Origin: an uncultured Pelagibacteraceae bacterium
GTDB taxonomy: Bacteria > Pseudomonadota > Alphaproteobacteria > Pelagibacterales > Pelagibacteraceae
DNA: 64,000 nucleotides
Direction of reading: 5' to 3'
Assembly (NCBI GenBank): GCA_902588255.1
Contig: CACIOK010000001.1
Location: 43,141 to 107,140, forward strand
Shown: one piece after another, positions 30,341 through 41,669 of the stretch
Position numbering within the stretch: the stretch's first letter is position 1
How the letters are laid out: every line of letters starts with the position of its first letter
Notes under the pieces: generated by a model
What the model saw: only the letters and a program-made list of their open reading frames with translations
Database searches by the model: none
What the model was told of the DNA's origin: nothing
Made by a program: the position numbers and the translations under genes

Positions 30341-30418
30341 GACTCTAGCTTTGAGTCTCCGTCAACCTGAGATTGAATTAATTTGAGTCCTAATAGTTGT
30401 TTGAAATTTTATCGACTC
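30341..30418. promoter_or_regulatory. Cluster of four GANTC sites between rnhB and ccrM
   Basis: GACTC 30341, GAGTC 30353, GAGTC 30385, GACTC 30414. Confidence 0.6.
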
Positions 30419-30978
30419 AATATGTTGTATACTGGTTGAAATGTTTTTCTGTGGTGTTTTGTTACTCCAAATTTTCTAATGGATTTTAAATGTTCGTTTG
30501 TTCCATACCCAGCGTTTTTATCCCAATTGTAATTTTTATATTTTTTTGCCATTTTCGTTATCAAACGATCTCTAGATACTTTTGCTATTATTGATGCAGC
30601 AGAAATTTCAGGTATTTTTTGATCACCTTTAATTACATTTTTTATCTTATAATTTTGTAATTTTGGAACTTTATTTCCATCTATTAATACTAATTCAGGT
30701 TTTTTTTTAAGTTTTTTAATCGCTCTTTTCATAGCTAATAAACTTGCATTTAAAATATTTAACTTTTCTATTTCAATAATAGAAGCATAGCTAATAGACC
30801 AAAAAGAATTTTTTTTTATATATTTTTCTAAAATTTCACGTTTAGCTTTCGATAATTTTTTAGAGTCTTTAAGTTTTTTTTTGTTTATTTTTGTATTCAA
30901 TATTACAGCAGCAGCAAAAACAGGACCAATGAGACTACCTCTTCCCACTTCATCAACACCTGCTATAAGTTTCTTCAT
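30409..30978 (-). CDS. rnhB: Ribonuclease HII
   Basis: IAGVDEVGRGSLIGPVFAAAVIL, SIIAKVSRDRLI. Confidence 0.96.
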   Translation of the reverse strand: MKKLIAGVDEVGRGSLIGPVFAAAVILNTKINKKKLKDSKKLSKAKREILEKYIKKNSFWSISYASIIEIEKLNILNASLLAMKRAIKKLKKKPELVLIDGNKVPKLQNYKIKNVIKGDQKIPEISAASIIAKVSRDRLITKMAKKYKNYNWDKNAGYGTNEHLKSIRKFGVTKHHRKTFQPVYNILSR

Positions 30979-31682
30979 CTAAAATTTATTTTTAATTCGT
31001 CCACTTTTTTTTTGATTTTTTTTAAATCTACCCAGGAATATTTTTTTTGATCTGCTTGCCTTAATAAATATGCAGGATGAAAAGTTATCATTGCAAGATA
31101 TGTTTTATTATTAATAATTAATTCTTTCCAATCACCTCTTTCTTTAGAAATTTTAATTTTTGTTCCAAACAGTGCCTCCATAGCGGTACTTCCCATAATA
31201 ACTAATATTTTTGGATCAATTATTGAAATATGATTTTTTAAAAAATTTGAATATTTTTTTATTTCATTAGAATCTGGTTTTCTATCATTAGGCGGTCTAA
31301 AGTTCACAACATTCGTTACATAAACATTTTTTCGATTAATATTAATAGCCGTAAGCATTTTATTCAAAAGCATTCCCGAATCACCCACAAATGGCTTGCC
31401 TAACTCATCTTCTTTTTGACCAGGTCCTTCACCAACTATCATTATAGGGCTATCAATATTACCTTCAGCAAAGACTATCTTTGTTGCATTTTTTTTTAAT
31501 TTACAATCTTCTATATTTTGAATTTTTTCCTCAAGTTTTTTCAATTCTTCGGTTTTATTTACAATCAAGGGCTCTTTTTTGACCCTATTAATTGGATTAT
31601 TACTAAAAATGTAATCAAAATCATAAGAATTAATTATTTCAGTGTTGATTATGTCGTTTTGATTTAATATTTTTTTAGTCAT
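30975..31682 (-). CDS. Uracil-DNA glycosylase, family 4-like
   Basis: IVGEGPGQKEDELGKPFVGDSGMLLNKML, VVNFRPPNDRKP, MITFHPAYLLR. Confidence 0.92.
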   Translation of the reverse strand: MTKKILNQNDIINTEIINSYDFDYIFSNNPINRVKKEPLIVNKTEELKKLEEKIQNIEDCKLKKNATKIVFAEGNIDSPIMIVGEGPGQKEDELGKPFVGDSGMLLNKMLTAININRKNVYVTNVVNFRPPNDRKPDSNEIKKYSNFLKNHISIIDPKILVIMGSTAMEALFGTKIKISKERGDWKELIINNKTYLAMITFHPAYLLRQADQKKYSWVDLKKIKKKVDELKINFR

Positions 31683-31694
31683 AATAGTGTATTT

Positions 31695-33380
31695 ATGTTT
31701 AACAATATTTTAAAAATATTAATTTTAATACTATTTTTAAATATTAAGCCAGTATACTCTAAAATTACAAATAATAATGATTTTAAAACAAAAAATTTAT
31801 CTAGCTATTTTTCAGCTCTTGTATCTTTTGAAAATCAACAAAATAAAGAATCATTAAAATATTTTAATTCATCAAAATCTTTAATTCATTTTCATAGCCC
31901 ATATTTAAAAAAGTATATAAATTCTCTTATTCAAGACGGAAAAATCAAAAAGGCAGCATACGAATTAAAACTTGCTTCTAGAAAAAATGCTTTAAATTTT
32001 TTTGAGTCTTATTTGATACTTTTTCTGGATGCAATTAAAAAAGAGGATATTAATCAAAGTACTAAATATTTAAAAAATCTAACAAACTATAAAAAAGAAG
32101 GATCTTTTGAAAATATTATAGTTCAGTCATTGGAAGATTTTTTTTATGTTTTTACAAACAAAAAAATTAAAAAAACAAGAAATAATCTTGGCGAACTAGG
32201 ATTAATAAATTTAATTTTTCAAAGTTGTTATTTGGAAAAAAATAATTCAGATGACTATTTTCAAAATTTGCTTAACAAAACCCAACTTGATTATTCTAGA
32301 TATATATTTTTTTATGTTAATTATTTAATCTCTTTAGGAAAAAATGAAGAAGCAAAAAATATTATAAACAGTTTAGACCCTATAAATAGCAATCTTTTAA
32401 TTTTGCAAACTAAAAATTGGATTGAGGCAGACCAATTTATTAAAATTAGTTCGATATTTTCTTGTAAAAAAGAAACAGATATTTTAGGTGAATTTTTTTA
32501 TTTAATTGCAAGCTTATACTCTTCAGAGGAGAGCTATGCAAAATCAAATTTTTATTTGAAAATATCTAATTTTTTAAATCCAAAATTTAAATTTAATTTA
32601 ACATTAATTTCAGAAAATTTTTATATAAATGACAAGTATTCTCAAAGCAAACTTGCTACCAAAGACTTTAATAAGGAAGAAGTTATTTACTATTGGTATA
32701 AAATTAAAAGAAATAGTCAAATTATTTTGAAAGAGAAGGGAACAGAAGAATCTTTAAATTATCTTAAAGAAAACTTCCAAAGAATTAAAAATCCATCTGA
32801 AAAAATTCTTTTTGATATGGCAAATTTATTAAAAAGTTTTAAAAAATATGATGAAGCAATCAAATATTACAATAAAATTTTATTAAATCTAAATAAAGAT
32901 TCTTCTACTTACGCTACAGTTCTGTATAGAAGAGGAAGTGGATTTGAAAGATTGGGGAAATATGCACAATCAGACAAAGATCTTATAAAATGTTTAGAAA
33001 TAGAACCAGATGACGCTTATGTTTTAAATTATTTAGCTTATTCATGGTTAGAAAGAAATTACAAAATAGATGAAGCAATGAAAATGCTTAAAAAAGCTTA
33101 CGAACAAGAACCAGACAGTGCATTTATTATAGACTCAATCGGATGGGCTCATTATTTAACTGGAAACTTTATTGAAGCAGAAAAATTATTAAAAAAAGCA
33201 ATACAAATAATGCCTAACGACCCAATAGTAAATGATCACTATGGAGATATTTTATGGAAACTAAATAGGAAGATGGAAGCAAAATATTTTTGGGAAAGTG
33301 TCCTAACTTTTGAGGACTCAGAAGAGGAGATGAAAAATAAAGTTTATATAAAAATTTTAAAAGGGTTACAAAAAATATAA
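31695..33380 (+). CDS. TPR repeat protein
   Basis: Signal peptide and TPR repeats (ALYRRGSGFERLGKYAQSDKDLIKCLEIEPDDAYVLNYLAYSW). Confidence 0.88.
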   Translation: MFNNILKILILILFLNIKPVYSKITNNNDFKTKNLSSYFSALVSFENQQNKESLKYFNSSKSLIHFHSPYLKKYINSLIQDGKIKKAAYELKLASRKNALNFFESYLILFLDAIKKEDINQSTKYLKNLTNYKKEGSFENIIVQSLEDFFYVFTNKKIKKTRNNLGELGLINLIFQSCYLEKNNSDDYFQNLLNKTQLDYSRYIFFYVNYLISLGKNEEAKNIINSLDPINSNLLILQTKNWIEADQFIKISSIFSCKKETDILGEFFYLIASLYSSEESYAKSNFYLKISNFLNPKFKFNLTLISENFYINDKYSQSKLATKDFNKEEVIYYWYKIKRNSQIILKEKGTEESLNYLKENFQRIKNPSEKILFDMANLLKSFKKYDEAIKYYNKILLNLNKDSSTYATVLYRRGSGFERLGKYAQSDKDLIKCLEIEPDDAYVLNYLAYSWLERNYKIDEAMKMLKKAYEQEPDSAFIIDSIGWAHYLTGNFIEAEKLLKKAIQIMPNDPIVNDHYGDILWKLNRKMEAKYFWESVLTFEDSEEEMKNKVYIKILKGLQKI

Positions 33381-33383
33381 TAA

Positions 33384-34232
33384 ATGCGACTTTTAAAAAT
33401 TAAATCGTATGCAAAAATAAATCTTTCTTTAAATATAATTAAAAAAATACCAAAAAAACATCACTTAATTGAAAGTTTAGTAACATTTATCAATTTTTAT
33501 GATTTAATATATATTAGAGAAACTAAAACTTTAAAACACAAAATAAAATTTCTTGGAAAATTTTCAAAAAATATATCTAAGAACAACTCAGTAAATAAAT
33601 TACTTAATTTACTTGATGAAAAAGACTTGCTTAAAGGAAGAAAATTCGAAATTAAAATAATAAAAAATATTCCCCAAAAATCTGGAATGGGTGGAGGTTC
33701 AATGAACGCTTCAACCCTTGCAAAATTTTTTTTGAAAAGAAAAATCGTAAATTTAAGCAAAAAAAATATGTGCAATATTCTTAAATCAATTGGTTCAGAC
33801 GTTCCACTTGGAATGAATTTTAAGAACACCGTTATGTCAAAAACAGGCAAATTGACTATAAATGAAAAAAAAATTGGTCTTTACACTTTGATTGTTAAGC
33901 CCAATTTTGGTTGCTCTACAAAAATTATTTACTCAAAAAATAAAGAACAAACTAAACCAAAGTACAATAATCCTAAATCAAGTTTATTTACTATAAAAAA
34001 TATAACCAATTCAAAAAATGATTTAGAAAAAGCTGCGTTTAAATTAAATCCAAAATTAAAAAACCTAAAATTATTTTTATCAAGTTTGCCTAATACAATG
34101 TGTGTTAGAATGACAGGATCAGGATCATGCTTAGTAGCGTACTATCAGTCTAAAAAAAAAGCTCTAAAAGGACTTGGATTATTCAAAAAGAAATATAAAA
34201 ATTACTGGTGTATAGTATCTAAAACTGTATAA
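33384..34232 (+). CDS. ispE: 4-diphosphocytidyl-2-C-methyl-D-erythritol kinase
   Basis: SYAKINLSLNI, IPQKSGMGGGSMNASTL, MTGSGSCLVAYY. Confidence 0.93.
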   Translation: MRLLKIKSYAKINLSLNIIKKIPKKHHLIESLVTFINFYDLIYIRETKTLKHKIKFLGKFSKNISKNNSVNKLLNLLDEKDLLKGRKFEIKIIKNIPQKSGMGGGSMNASTLAKFFLKRKIVNLSKKNMCNILKSIGSDVPLGMNFKNTVMSKTGKLTINEKKIGLYTLIVKPNFGCSTKIIYSKNKEQTKPKYNNPKSSLFTIKNITNSKNDLEKAAFKLNPKLKNLKLFLSSLPNTMCVRMTGSGSCLVAYYQSKKKALKGLGLFKKKYKNYWCIVSKTV

Positions 34233-34264
34233 ATTTTTTTTTTTATGCTATATGAATTTAATTT

Positions 34265-34339
34265 TGGGGCGTAGCCAAGTGGTAAGGCAGCGGTTTTTGG
34301 TACCGCCATTCCTAGGTTCGAATCCTAGCGCCCCAGCCA
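34265..34339 (+). tRNA. tRNA-Gln (anticodon TTG), CCA encoded
   Basis: Cloverleaf: TGGGGCG/CGCCCCA acceptor, GCGGT-TTTTGGT-ACCGC anticodon arm, GGTTCGAATCC T arm, then GCCA. Confidence 0.95.
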
Positions 34340-34342
34340 AAT

Positions 34343-35614
34343 ATGATAGAAATTTTAAATAAATTTTTTTTACGTTCGAAAAATCTTGGAAATCTAAATA
34401 TAGGATTTCAAGAATTAAGAAAAAAAACTGAGATAGAATTACTTTTTCGAGCTGTAGAAAGCTATTCAGATGAGAGTGAGATCAGGTACGTAGGAGGGTG
34501 TGTAAGAAAAATTTTAAAAAATGAGAAAGTTAATGATATTGATCTTGCGACAAATTTAAATCCCGAACAAATAATACAAGTTTGTAAGAAAAAAAATATA
34601 AAATTTTACGAAACCGGATTAGAGCATGGAACTATTACAGCAATTATTAATGATTATAAGTTTGAAATTACATCCTTAAGGAAAGACATAAAAACTGACG
34701 GAAGACACGCAGATGTTATTTTTACTAATGATTGGAAAGAGGATGCATCAAGAAGAGATTTTTCAATTAATTCAATTTATTCAGATTTGGAAGGAAATAT
34801 ATTTGATCCTTTTAATGGAAAGAAAGATCTTGAAGATGGAAAAATAAGTTTTATTGGAGATGCAGAAAAAAGGATAAGAGAAGATTATCTAAGAATTTTG
34901 CGTTATATCAGATTTTTTTTAAATTATAGTAAACACGGTCACAATATAGATGTTACCAAGACTATAAAAAAGAATCTTGAAGGAGTTTCTAAAATTTCTT
35001 CTGAGAGATTGATTGATGAGTTTAAAAAACTATTTAATTCTGATGGATTTTTAAATTTAAATGATGATGAATTTAGCTGTGAAATTATAAGTTTAATATT
35101 TCCACAATTTAAAAATATTCATTTAATTAAAAATCTAAATAAATATGCAAAGGACAATATAAAAAAAATAGATTTCATTTTTTTAATTTCTTTAATGGTT
35201 GTAGATGGAACAGATAATGCTGATTATTTTATTTATAAGTTTAATATTTCTAAAAAAGACCAAAAAAGAATTTTATTTTTAAATGATTATTTAAAAGAAA
35301 AAAATAATAGAAATCTTAATATAAAGAATCTTTGGAAAGTTTTATATTTCAAAGGGAAAGAGTCCTTGTTAGATTTGATTAATTTTCATATTTTTAGGTC
35401 AAAAAAAGTAGATAAAAAATTATTAAACTTTATAGAATTTTTTAAAGATAAAGAAGTACCTATATTACCTTTAAGAGCAATCACACTAATGACTAAATAT
35501 AATATCCCCGAAGGTGAGGAGCTAGGACTAAAATTAAAGCAAATTGAAAACAAGTGGGTTGATAATGATTTCACAATTTCTGAAAAGGAAGTTGAAAAAC
35601 TTATAAATGGCTAA
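34343..35614 (+). CDS. cca: CCA tRNA nucleotidyltransferase / poly(A) polymerase family
   Basis: [39 protein letters not shown]. Confidence 0.94.
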   Translation: MIEILNKFFLRSKNLGNLNIGFQELRKKTEIELLFRAVESYSDESEIRYVGGCVRKILKNEKVNDIDLATNLNPEQIIQVCKKKNIKFYETGLEHGTITAIINDYKFEITSLRKDIKTDGRHADVIFTNDWKEDASRRDFSINSIYSDLEGNIFDPFNGKKDLEDGKISFIGDAEKRIREDYLRILRYIRFFLNYSKHGHNIDVTKTIKKNLEGVSKISSERLIDEFKKLFNSDGFLNLNDDEFSCEIISLIFPQFKNIHLIKNLNKYAKDNIKKIDFIFLISLMVVDGTDNADYFIYKFNISKKDQKRILFLNDYLKEKNNRNLNIKNLWKVLYFKGKESLLDLINFHIFRSKKVDKKLLNFIEFFKDKEVPILPLRAITLMTKYNIPEGEELGLKLKQIENKWVDNDFTISEKEVEKLING

Positions 35615-36087
35615 ATATATTTGACATCTTTTATTTCAAAATTTTTAATTCCAGCTGGTGTTTTAATCTCTACTAGATCATTTTTATTTTTACCTATTAA
35701 TCCTTTACCCACTGGTGATTGAAAGTAGATAAGTTTATTTTTTAAGTCAGCTTCATCTTTGCCAACTATTTTATATTCAATTTTTTCGCCATTATCTAAA
35801 TTTTCTAAAAAAACAGTTGAACCAAAAATAATTTTCCCATCATTATTTATTTTAGTTACATCAATTACGTTTGCTCTTGCTATGACATCATTAATTTGTT
35901 CTATTCTTCCTTCATTGTGTGATTGTTGTTCTTTTGCAGCATGATATTCTGCATTTTCTTTGAGATCACCATGTGATCTTGCTTCAGCTATAGCAGAAAC
36001 TATTTCTGGTCTTTTTTTTTCTTTTAAAAAAACTAATTCTTCTTTTAATTTTTCAAGACCTTGGATTGTAATTGGTTCTTTGTCCAT
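35611..36087 (-). CDS. greA: Transcription elongation factor GreA
   Basis: [31 protein letters not shown]. Confidence 0.97.
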   Translation of the reverse strand: MDKEPITIQGLEKLKEELVFLKEKKRPEIVSAIAEARSHGDLKENAEYHAAKEQQSHNEGRIEQINDVIARANVIDVTKINNDGKIIFGSTVFLENLDNGEKIEYKIVGKDEADLKNKLIYFQSPVGKGLIGKNKNDLVEIKTPAGIKNFEIKDVKYI

Positions 36088-36088
36088 A

Positions 36089-36916
36089 TCATTTCCATTT
36101 TGCCAAAGGAGGCAATGACATTAAAATTGCTTCAGTATTTCCACCTGTTTGTAACCCAAATTTTGTTCCTTTATCATATATTAAGTTAAACTCAACATAT
36201 CTACCTCTTTTTAAATATTGTAGCTCCTTTTGTTTTGCATTCCATTTTTTTTTATATTTCTTTAATATTATTGTTTTGAAAATATTTTTAAAAGTTATTC
36301 CAACATCTCTAACAAATGCAAAATCTTTTTCCCAGTTTTTCTTCTTATAATCAAAAAAGATTCCTCCTATGCCTCTCATTTCTTTTCTATGAGGTAAATA
36401 AAAATATTGGTCACACCATTTTTTATATTTTTTGTAGTAATTTTTATTATGAAAATCACAAGTTCTTTTAAGCTCTTTGTGAAACCATTTTTTTTCTTTT
36501 AAATCTTTTATAGAAGGAGTTATATCCATTCCTCCACCAAACCATCCAAATGAAGTATAAATATATCTAGTATTAAAATGCATTGCAGGTATGTTGGGAT
36601 TTTTCATATGCATTACAATTGATATTCCAGAAGCCCAAAAATTTCCATTTTTTTTTGTTCCTGGTATTTTTTTTCTTATATCTTTAGAAAACTTGCCACT
36701 AACTTCTGAAAAATTTACTCCAACTTTTTCAAATATTTTTCCATTTTTTAGGATTCTATATTCACCACCACCGTCATTTTTTTTTGGATTCTTTTCCCAT
36801 TTCCTAGATATAAACTTCACTGATGAATTTTCTAATCTTTCAATCTCCAAACAAATGATATTTTGAAGTATTTTAAACCAATTCTTGGCGATTTTTTTTT
36901 TAACTTCTTTATCCAT
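36089..36916 (-). CDS. hemF: Oxygen-dependent coproporphyrinogen III oxidase
   Basis: [52 protein letters not shown]. Confidence 0.96.
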   Translation of the reverse strand: MDKEVKKKIAKNWFKILQNIICLEIERLENSSVKFISRKWEKNPKKNDGGGEYRILKNGKIFEKVGVNFSEVSGKFSKDIRKKIPGTKKNGNFWASGISIVMHMKNPNIPAMHFNTRYIYTSFGWFGGGMDITPSIKDLKEKKWFHKELKRTCDFHNKNYYKKYKKWCDQYFYLPHRKEMRGIGGIFFDYKKKNWEKDFAFVRDVGITFKNIFKTIILKKYKKKWNAKQKELQYLKRGRYVEFNLIYDKGTKFGLQTGGNTEAILMSLPPLAKWK

Positions 36917-37391
36917 GATTTATGAATTTATTTTGTCTTAAATTTTCAGCCAAAACTATAGCAACAGATGAAGCTATATTTAAAGATCTTTTTTTTTTCA
37001 TCATTGGTATTTTAAGTTTATTCTTAATTATCCTATGGATTTCTTTTGGTACGCCAGCACTTTCCCGACCAAATAAAAGCGTATCATTTATTTTGAATTT
37101 GAAAGAAGTGTACGATTTAGATGCTTTTGTAGTCAATAAAATAATCCTTTCTTTTGATTTATCATTAAGAAAATGATCAACTCCAGAATAAAATTTTATC
37201 ATTTTTTTGTCCATATAGTCCATCACTACTCTCTTAAACCTTTTATCGTTTATGAGAAATCCACATGGTTCAATAATTTCCAGATCAGCACCTAGGCAAG
37301 CGCAAGTTCTTATAATTGCCGCTGTATTTTGGGGTATGTCCGGTTCGTATAATGCAATTTTAGGCCTTAAACGGCTATTTTTGTGTGTCAT
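36909..37391 (-). CDS. trmL: tRNA (cytidine/uridine-2'-O)-methyltransferase, SPOUT
   Basis: ALYEPDIPQNTAAIIRTCACLGADLEIIEPCGF, LLFGRESAGVP. Confidence 0.93.
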   Translation of the reverse strand: MTHKNSRLRPKIALYEPDIPQNTAAIIRTCACLGADLEIIEPCGFLINDKRFKRVVMDYMDKKMIKFYSGVDHFLNDKSKERIILLTTKASKSYTSFKFKINDTLLFGRESAGVPKEIHRIIKNKLKIPMMKKKRSLNIASSVAIVLAENLRQNKFINHG

Positions 37392-37466
37392 TGTTTCTGT
37401 AGAAAAAAATCATTTTTATATTATATGAAAACATATATTAGATAAAAATAAATAAAAAAATTATAA

Positions 37467-37979
37467 ATGTCCGAAAAGAAAAAAATCGAAAGAAGAGATT
37501 TCATTTTTACAGCCTCTTACGCTCTTGGTGCGGTAGGTGTTGGAGCAGTCGTTTGGCCTCTTGTAGATCAAATGAATCCCGACAGATCTGTAAAAGCTCT
37601 AGCGAGCACAGAAGTTGATGTTAGTTCATTAGAGCCAGGTAAATCAATTACCGTACTATGGAGAGGAAAACCTGTTTTTATTAAAAGACGAACCCAAGAT
37701 GAAATTGCCGAAGCAAGAAATGTTAAAATTGAAGATCTTCCACATCCAGAAAAAGATGAAGATAGAGCAAAAAATCCAGAATGGCTAGTTATGCTAGGGA
37801 TATGCACACACCTTGGCTGTGTTCCTTTAGGAGATAAGGGCGAGTACAATGGATGGTTTTGTCCTTGCCATGGATCTCACTATGATACTTCGGGCAGAAT
37901 AAGAAAAGGTCCAGCCCCAACAAACATGGAAATTCCAAAATATGAATTTGTTAATAGCAACACAATTAAAATTGGTTAG
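37467..37979 (+). CDS. petA: Ubiquinol-cytochrome c reductase Rieske iron-sulfur subunit
   Basis: [28 protein letters not shown]; Tat-like RRDF. Confidence 0.97.
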   Translation: MSEKKKIERRDFIFTASYALGAVGVGAVVWPLVDQMNPDRSVKALASTEVDVSSLEPGKSITVLWRGKPVFIKRRTQDEIAEARNVKIEDLPHPEKDEDRAKNPEWLVMLGICTHLGCVPLGDKGEYNGWFCPCHGSHYDTSGRIRKGPAPTNMEIPKYEFVNSNTIKIG

Positions 37980-37987
37980 AAAATAAT

Positions 37988-39244
37988 ATGAGTGATCACA
38001 ATTATGTTCCATCATCAAAATTAGGCAAATGGTTTAATGATAGATTGCCTTTACTAACTTTAGCTGATCATTTGAAAGAATATCCGACGCCAAAAAATTT
38101 AAATTACTGGTGGACATTTGGAGGGATCTTAACTTTTTGTTTGATGACTCAAATAATTACGGGAATAGTTTTAGCAATGCATTATGTGGCTCATGCCGAT
38201 TTAGCTTTTGATAGCGTTGAACATATAATGAGAGATGTGAACTATGGCTGGTTAATTAGGTATGTTCATGCAAACGGTGCGTCTATGTTTTTTTTGGCTG
38301 TTTATATTCATATATTTAGATCTTTGTATTATGGATCTTATAAGGCTCCTAGAGAAGTCATATGGATTTTAGGAATGATAATCTACTTATTAATGATGAT
38401 GACAGCTTTTATGGGCTATGTTCTTCCTTGGGGACAAATGAGCTTTTGGGGAGCAACCGTAATAACGAATTTATTTAGCGCCGTACCATTTTTTGGTGAA
38501 GGCATTACTAATTGGTTGTGGGGAGGATATTCTGTAGATAACCCAACTTTGACAAGATTTTTTAGTTTACATTATCTACTACCTTTTATGATTTTGGGCT
38601 TAGTTGTCTTACACATTTGGGCCCTCCATGTTCCTGGAAATAATAACCCAATAGGAATTGATTTAAAAAAACCATCTAAAGATACTGTTCCGTTCCATCC
38701 ATATATAGTGATTAAAGATTTGTTTGCTTTGTTATTATTTTTAATTGTATTTGCTTTTTTTGTTTTTTATTCGCCAAATATTTTGGGACACTCAGATAAT
38801 TATATTGAAGCTAATCCACTAGTTACTCCTGCACATATTGTGCCCGAGTGGTATTTATTACCTTTCTATGCAATTTTACGTTCGGTGCCTGATAAATTGT
38901 TGGGAGTTATAGCAATGTTTGCGTCAATTTTTATTTTAGTAATACTTCCATGGCTTGATACATCAAAAATAAGGTCAGCAATATTCAGACCAATATATAA
39001 ACAGCTTTACTGGATACTAGTCTTAGATGTATTAATTTTAGGTTATATGGGAGCTATGCCTGCAGAGGGAACTTACCTATTAATTGCTAGAGTAGCCACT
39101 GCATATTATTTTATTCATTTTTTAATTATTCTTCCGCTATTAGGAAAAAGAGAAAAAACCTTATCCGTTCCTTTGAGTATTACTGAACCAGTCTTAGGCG
39201 GTTCTCCTAATCCACAAATGATCAAAAAGAAAGAACTTGATTAA
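37988..39244 (+). CDS. petB: Cytochrome b
   Basis: [58 protein letters not shown]. Confidence 0.98.
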   Translation: MSDHNYVPSSKLGKWFNDRLPLLTLADHLKEYPTPKNLNYWWTFGGILTFCLMTQIITGIVLAMHYVAHADLAFDSVEHIMRDVNYGWLIRYVHANGASMFFLAVYIHIFRSLYYGSYKAPREVIWILGMIIYLLMMMTAFMGYVLPWGQMSFWGATVITNLFSAVPFFGEGITNWLWGGYSVDNPTLTRFFSLHYLLPFMILGLVVLHIWALHVPGNNNPIGIDLKKPSKDTVPFHPYIVIKDLFALLLFLIVFAFFVFYSPNILGHSDNYIEANPLVTPAHIVPEWYLLPFYAILRSVPDKLLGVIAMFASIFILVILPWLDTSKIRSAIFRPIYKQLYWILVLDVLILGYMGAMPAEGTYLLIARVATAYYFIHFLIILPLLGKREKTLSVPLSITEPVLGGSPNPQMIKKKELD

Positions 39245-39247
39245 ATT

Positions 39248-40030
39248 ATGAAAAATATTATTAAATTATTTTTCATAATTTTTTTGTCCTCAATATTTTT
39301 AAATAAAGCTCATTCCGCTGGTGAAAAAATAAGTTTATTACCAGTCGATTGGAGTTTTAAAGGATTTTTTGGAAAGTTTGATAGAGGCTCATTACAAAGA
39401 GGTTATCAAGTCTACACGGAAGTGTGTGCCTCATGTCATTCAATGAAGTATCTATCTTACAGAAATCTTTTGGAAGAAGGTGGACCTGAATTTACAGAAC
39501 AACAGGCAAAAGCAATTGCATCAAATTTTGAAGTAACAGACGGTCCAAATGCGGATGGAGAAATGTTTACAAGACCTGCAAAATTATCCGATAAATTTGT
39601 TATGCCTTATGCAAATGTTGAAGAAGCAAAAGTCTCTAATGGAGGGGCTTATCCTCCAGATATGTCTGTACTTGTAAAGGCAAGATCAGGAGGCGCTGAT
39701 TATATTTACTCAGTTTTGTTAGGATATGAAGATCCTCCAGAGGGAATGATATTAGATGATGGAGTTTATTATAATAAATATATGTATGGAAATAAAATTA
39801 AAATGCCTCAACAACTTTATGATGATTTAGTTACTTATAATGACGGAACACCAGCAACTCCAGAACAGATGGCAAAAGATGTAGTAACATTCATGGCATG
39901 GTCTGCAGAACCACACTTAGAAGCAAGACACAAAATTGGATTTAGGGCGCTAATTTATTTATTTATTATAACCATACTAGTTTATTTTAGTATGAAGAAA
40001 ATTTGGTCACGTGTTGAATCTGAAGTTTAA
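39248..40030 (+). CDS. petC: Cytochrome c1
   Basis: CASCHSMKYLSYRNL heme motif; C-terminal TM anchor. Confidence 0.96.
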   Translation: MKNIIKLFFIIFLSSIFLNKAHSAGEKISLLPVDWSFKGFFGKFDRGSLQRGYQVYTEVCASCHSMKYLSYRNLLEEGGPEFTEQQAKAIASNFEVTDGPNADGEMFTRPAKLSDKFVMPYANVEEAKVSNGGAYPPDMSVLVKARSGGADYIYSVLLGYEDPPEGMILDDGVYYNKYMYGNKIKMPQQLYDDLVTYNDGTPATPEQMAKDVVTFMAWSAEPHLEARHKIGFRALIYLFIITILVYFSMKKIWSRVESEV

Positions 40031-41080
40031 TACATCTCCGTCTTTTACAATATAATCTTTACCTTCAAGTCTCATTTTTCCATTTGTTTTTGAATTAAGC
40101 CAGCCTTGATTAACTATAAAATCCTGATACGTAACTGTTTCTGCTCTTATAAATCCTTTTTCAAAATCTGTATGTATTTCTCCTGCTGCTTTAGGTGCGG
40201 TACAATTTTTTTGAATTGTCCAGGCCCTTGTTTCTTCAGGTCCAGAGGTAAAATAAGTCTCTAATTCTAGGATTTTATATCCTTTTTGAATTAGAATATT
40301 TAAACCCGTTTCTTTTAAACCTATCATTTTCATATAATTTTTTTTTTCATCTCCAGACAATTCATTTATTTGATTTTCAATATCTGCAGAAATAATTATT
40401 GTATTTTTATTTCCAAATTTATTAATAAAATTTTCTGTATATTTATTACCTTTTTCAATGCTTTTTTCATCAACATTACATACAAAGATTTTTGGCTTAA
40501 CAGATAGTAAGCCACTAAGTTTTAATGCTTTTTTACTAAAATTATCATTTAAAATATCAATATTTTTATTTTTATTTATACAATCTAGTGCTGTTTCTAG
40601 TATAGAAAGTTGCTCATTTTCCATATTTTTTTTATTTTTTTTATCAAGTCTTTTTTGAATAGACTCTAAATCTGCCAACATCATTTCAGTTTCAATAATC
40701 TCAAGGTCTCTAATTGGATTAACATCCGGGTTGACATTTTGAATATCACTTGAGTCAAAACATCTAATCATATGAATTATTGCGTCGACTTCTCTAATAT
40801 GGGATAAAAATTTATTACCCAGTCCTTCACCTTTTGAAGCGCCTTTAACTAGTCCCGCTATATCGACAAAAGATATAGTGGTATTAATTTTTTTTTTTGA
40901 TTGAGAGATTTTAGTTAATTGATCAAGTCTATCATCAGGCACTGGTACAATTCCTATATTTGGATCGATTGTACAAAATGGAAAATTTTCAGCTTGTGCC
41001 TTGCTAGAATTCGTTAGTGCATTGAATAATGTTGATTTACCAACATTTGGTAATCCAACTATACCACACTTAAAACTCAT
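40007..41080 (-). CDS. ychF: Redox-regulated ATPase YchF
   Basis: [19 protein letters not shown]-terminal FRFN tail. Confidence 0.97.
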   Translation of the reverse strand: MSFKCGIVGLPNVGKSTLFNALTNSSKAQAENFPFCTIDPNIGIVPVPDDRLDQLTKISQSKKKINTTISFVDIAGLVKGASKGEGLGNKFLSHIREVDAIIHMIRCFDSSDIQNVNPDVNPIRDLEIIETEMMLADLESIQKRLDKKNKKNMENEQLSILETALDCINKNKNIDILNDNFSKKALKLSGLLSVKPKIFVCNVDEKSIEKGNKYTENFINKFGNKNTIIISADIENQINELSGDEKKNYMKMIGLKETGLNILIQKGYKILELETYFTSGPEETRAWTIQKNCTAPKAAGEIHTDFEKGFIRAETVTYQDFIVNQGWLNSKTNGKMRLEGKDYIVKDGDVLNFRFNT

Positions 41081-41640
41081 TATTTATTGTTAACTGTACT
41101 TGAAAAAAGATCTAATTTTTTATCAATTAATATTTGCAATGAACCAGTTATATTTTCTGTAACCTTTTTTAATTCTACAATCTCTTCTTCATCAAAATCT
41201 TTAAGAACGTGATCAACTACATTAGATTTTGAATTTGGTTTACCTATTCCAATTCTTACTCTAGAATAATCTTTACCAATAAACTTATCTATTGACTCAA
41301 TTCCATTATGTCCAGCACTGGAACCTCCAAACTTTGTTTTTATTTTGCCAAAATCAATATCTAAATCGTCATGAAATACGATTACATTCTCTGCATCTAT
41401 TTTGAAGTACTCAATTAACTCACGAATACAAATGCCTGAGTTATTCATAAAAGTTAAAGGTTTAATAGCAAAAACCTTTTTACTATTTATATTACCAGTC
41501 GTAAGTAAACCTTTAAATTTTGGTTTTTGTTTTGATAAACAAAATTTTTTATTTATAGCGTCAATAATTTTAAAACCAATATTATGTCTATTGTTTTCAC
41601 TATCAGGTGTTGGATTTCCTAGACCTACAAATAAAAGCAT
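41080..41640 (-). CDS. pth: Peptidyl-tRNA hydrolase
   Basis: VGLGNPTPDSENNRHNIGF, FHDDLDIDFGKIKTKFGGSSAGHNGIESI. Confidence 0.96.
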   Translation of the reverse strand: MLLFVGLGNPTPDSENNRHNIGFKIIDAINKKFCLSKQKPKFKGLLTTGNINSKKVFAIKPLTFMNNSGICIRELIEYFKIDAENVIVFHDDLDIDFGKIKTKFGGSSAGHNGIESIDKFIGKDYSRVRIGIGKPNSKSNVVDHVLKDFDEEEIVELKKVTENITGSLQILIDKKLDLFSSTVNNK

Positions 41641-41669
41641 AATTGTTTAGTTGTTTACTGTGATTTTCA

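Noticed and set aside
30975-31682. Loss of Fe-S cysteines in the family-4-like uracil-DNA glycosylase (only one Cys near IEDCKLKK)
   Set aside because: My recollection is that related alphaproteobacterial members share this N-terminal pattern, so I could not support it as unusual without an alignment
36591-36866. 91-aa ORF antisense to hemF
   Set aside because: F/L/S-rich shadow ORF of a conserved gene
37422-37437. TATATG-aaaa-CATATA dyad upstream of petA
   Set aside because: Only A/T plus one G/C pair per arm; such dyads arise easily by chance in this AT-rich sequence
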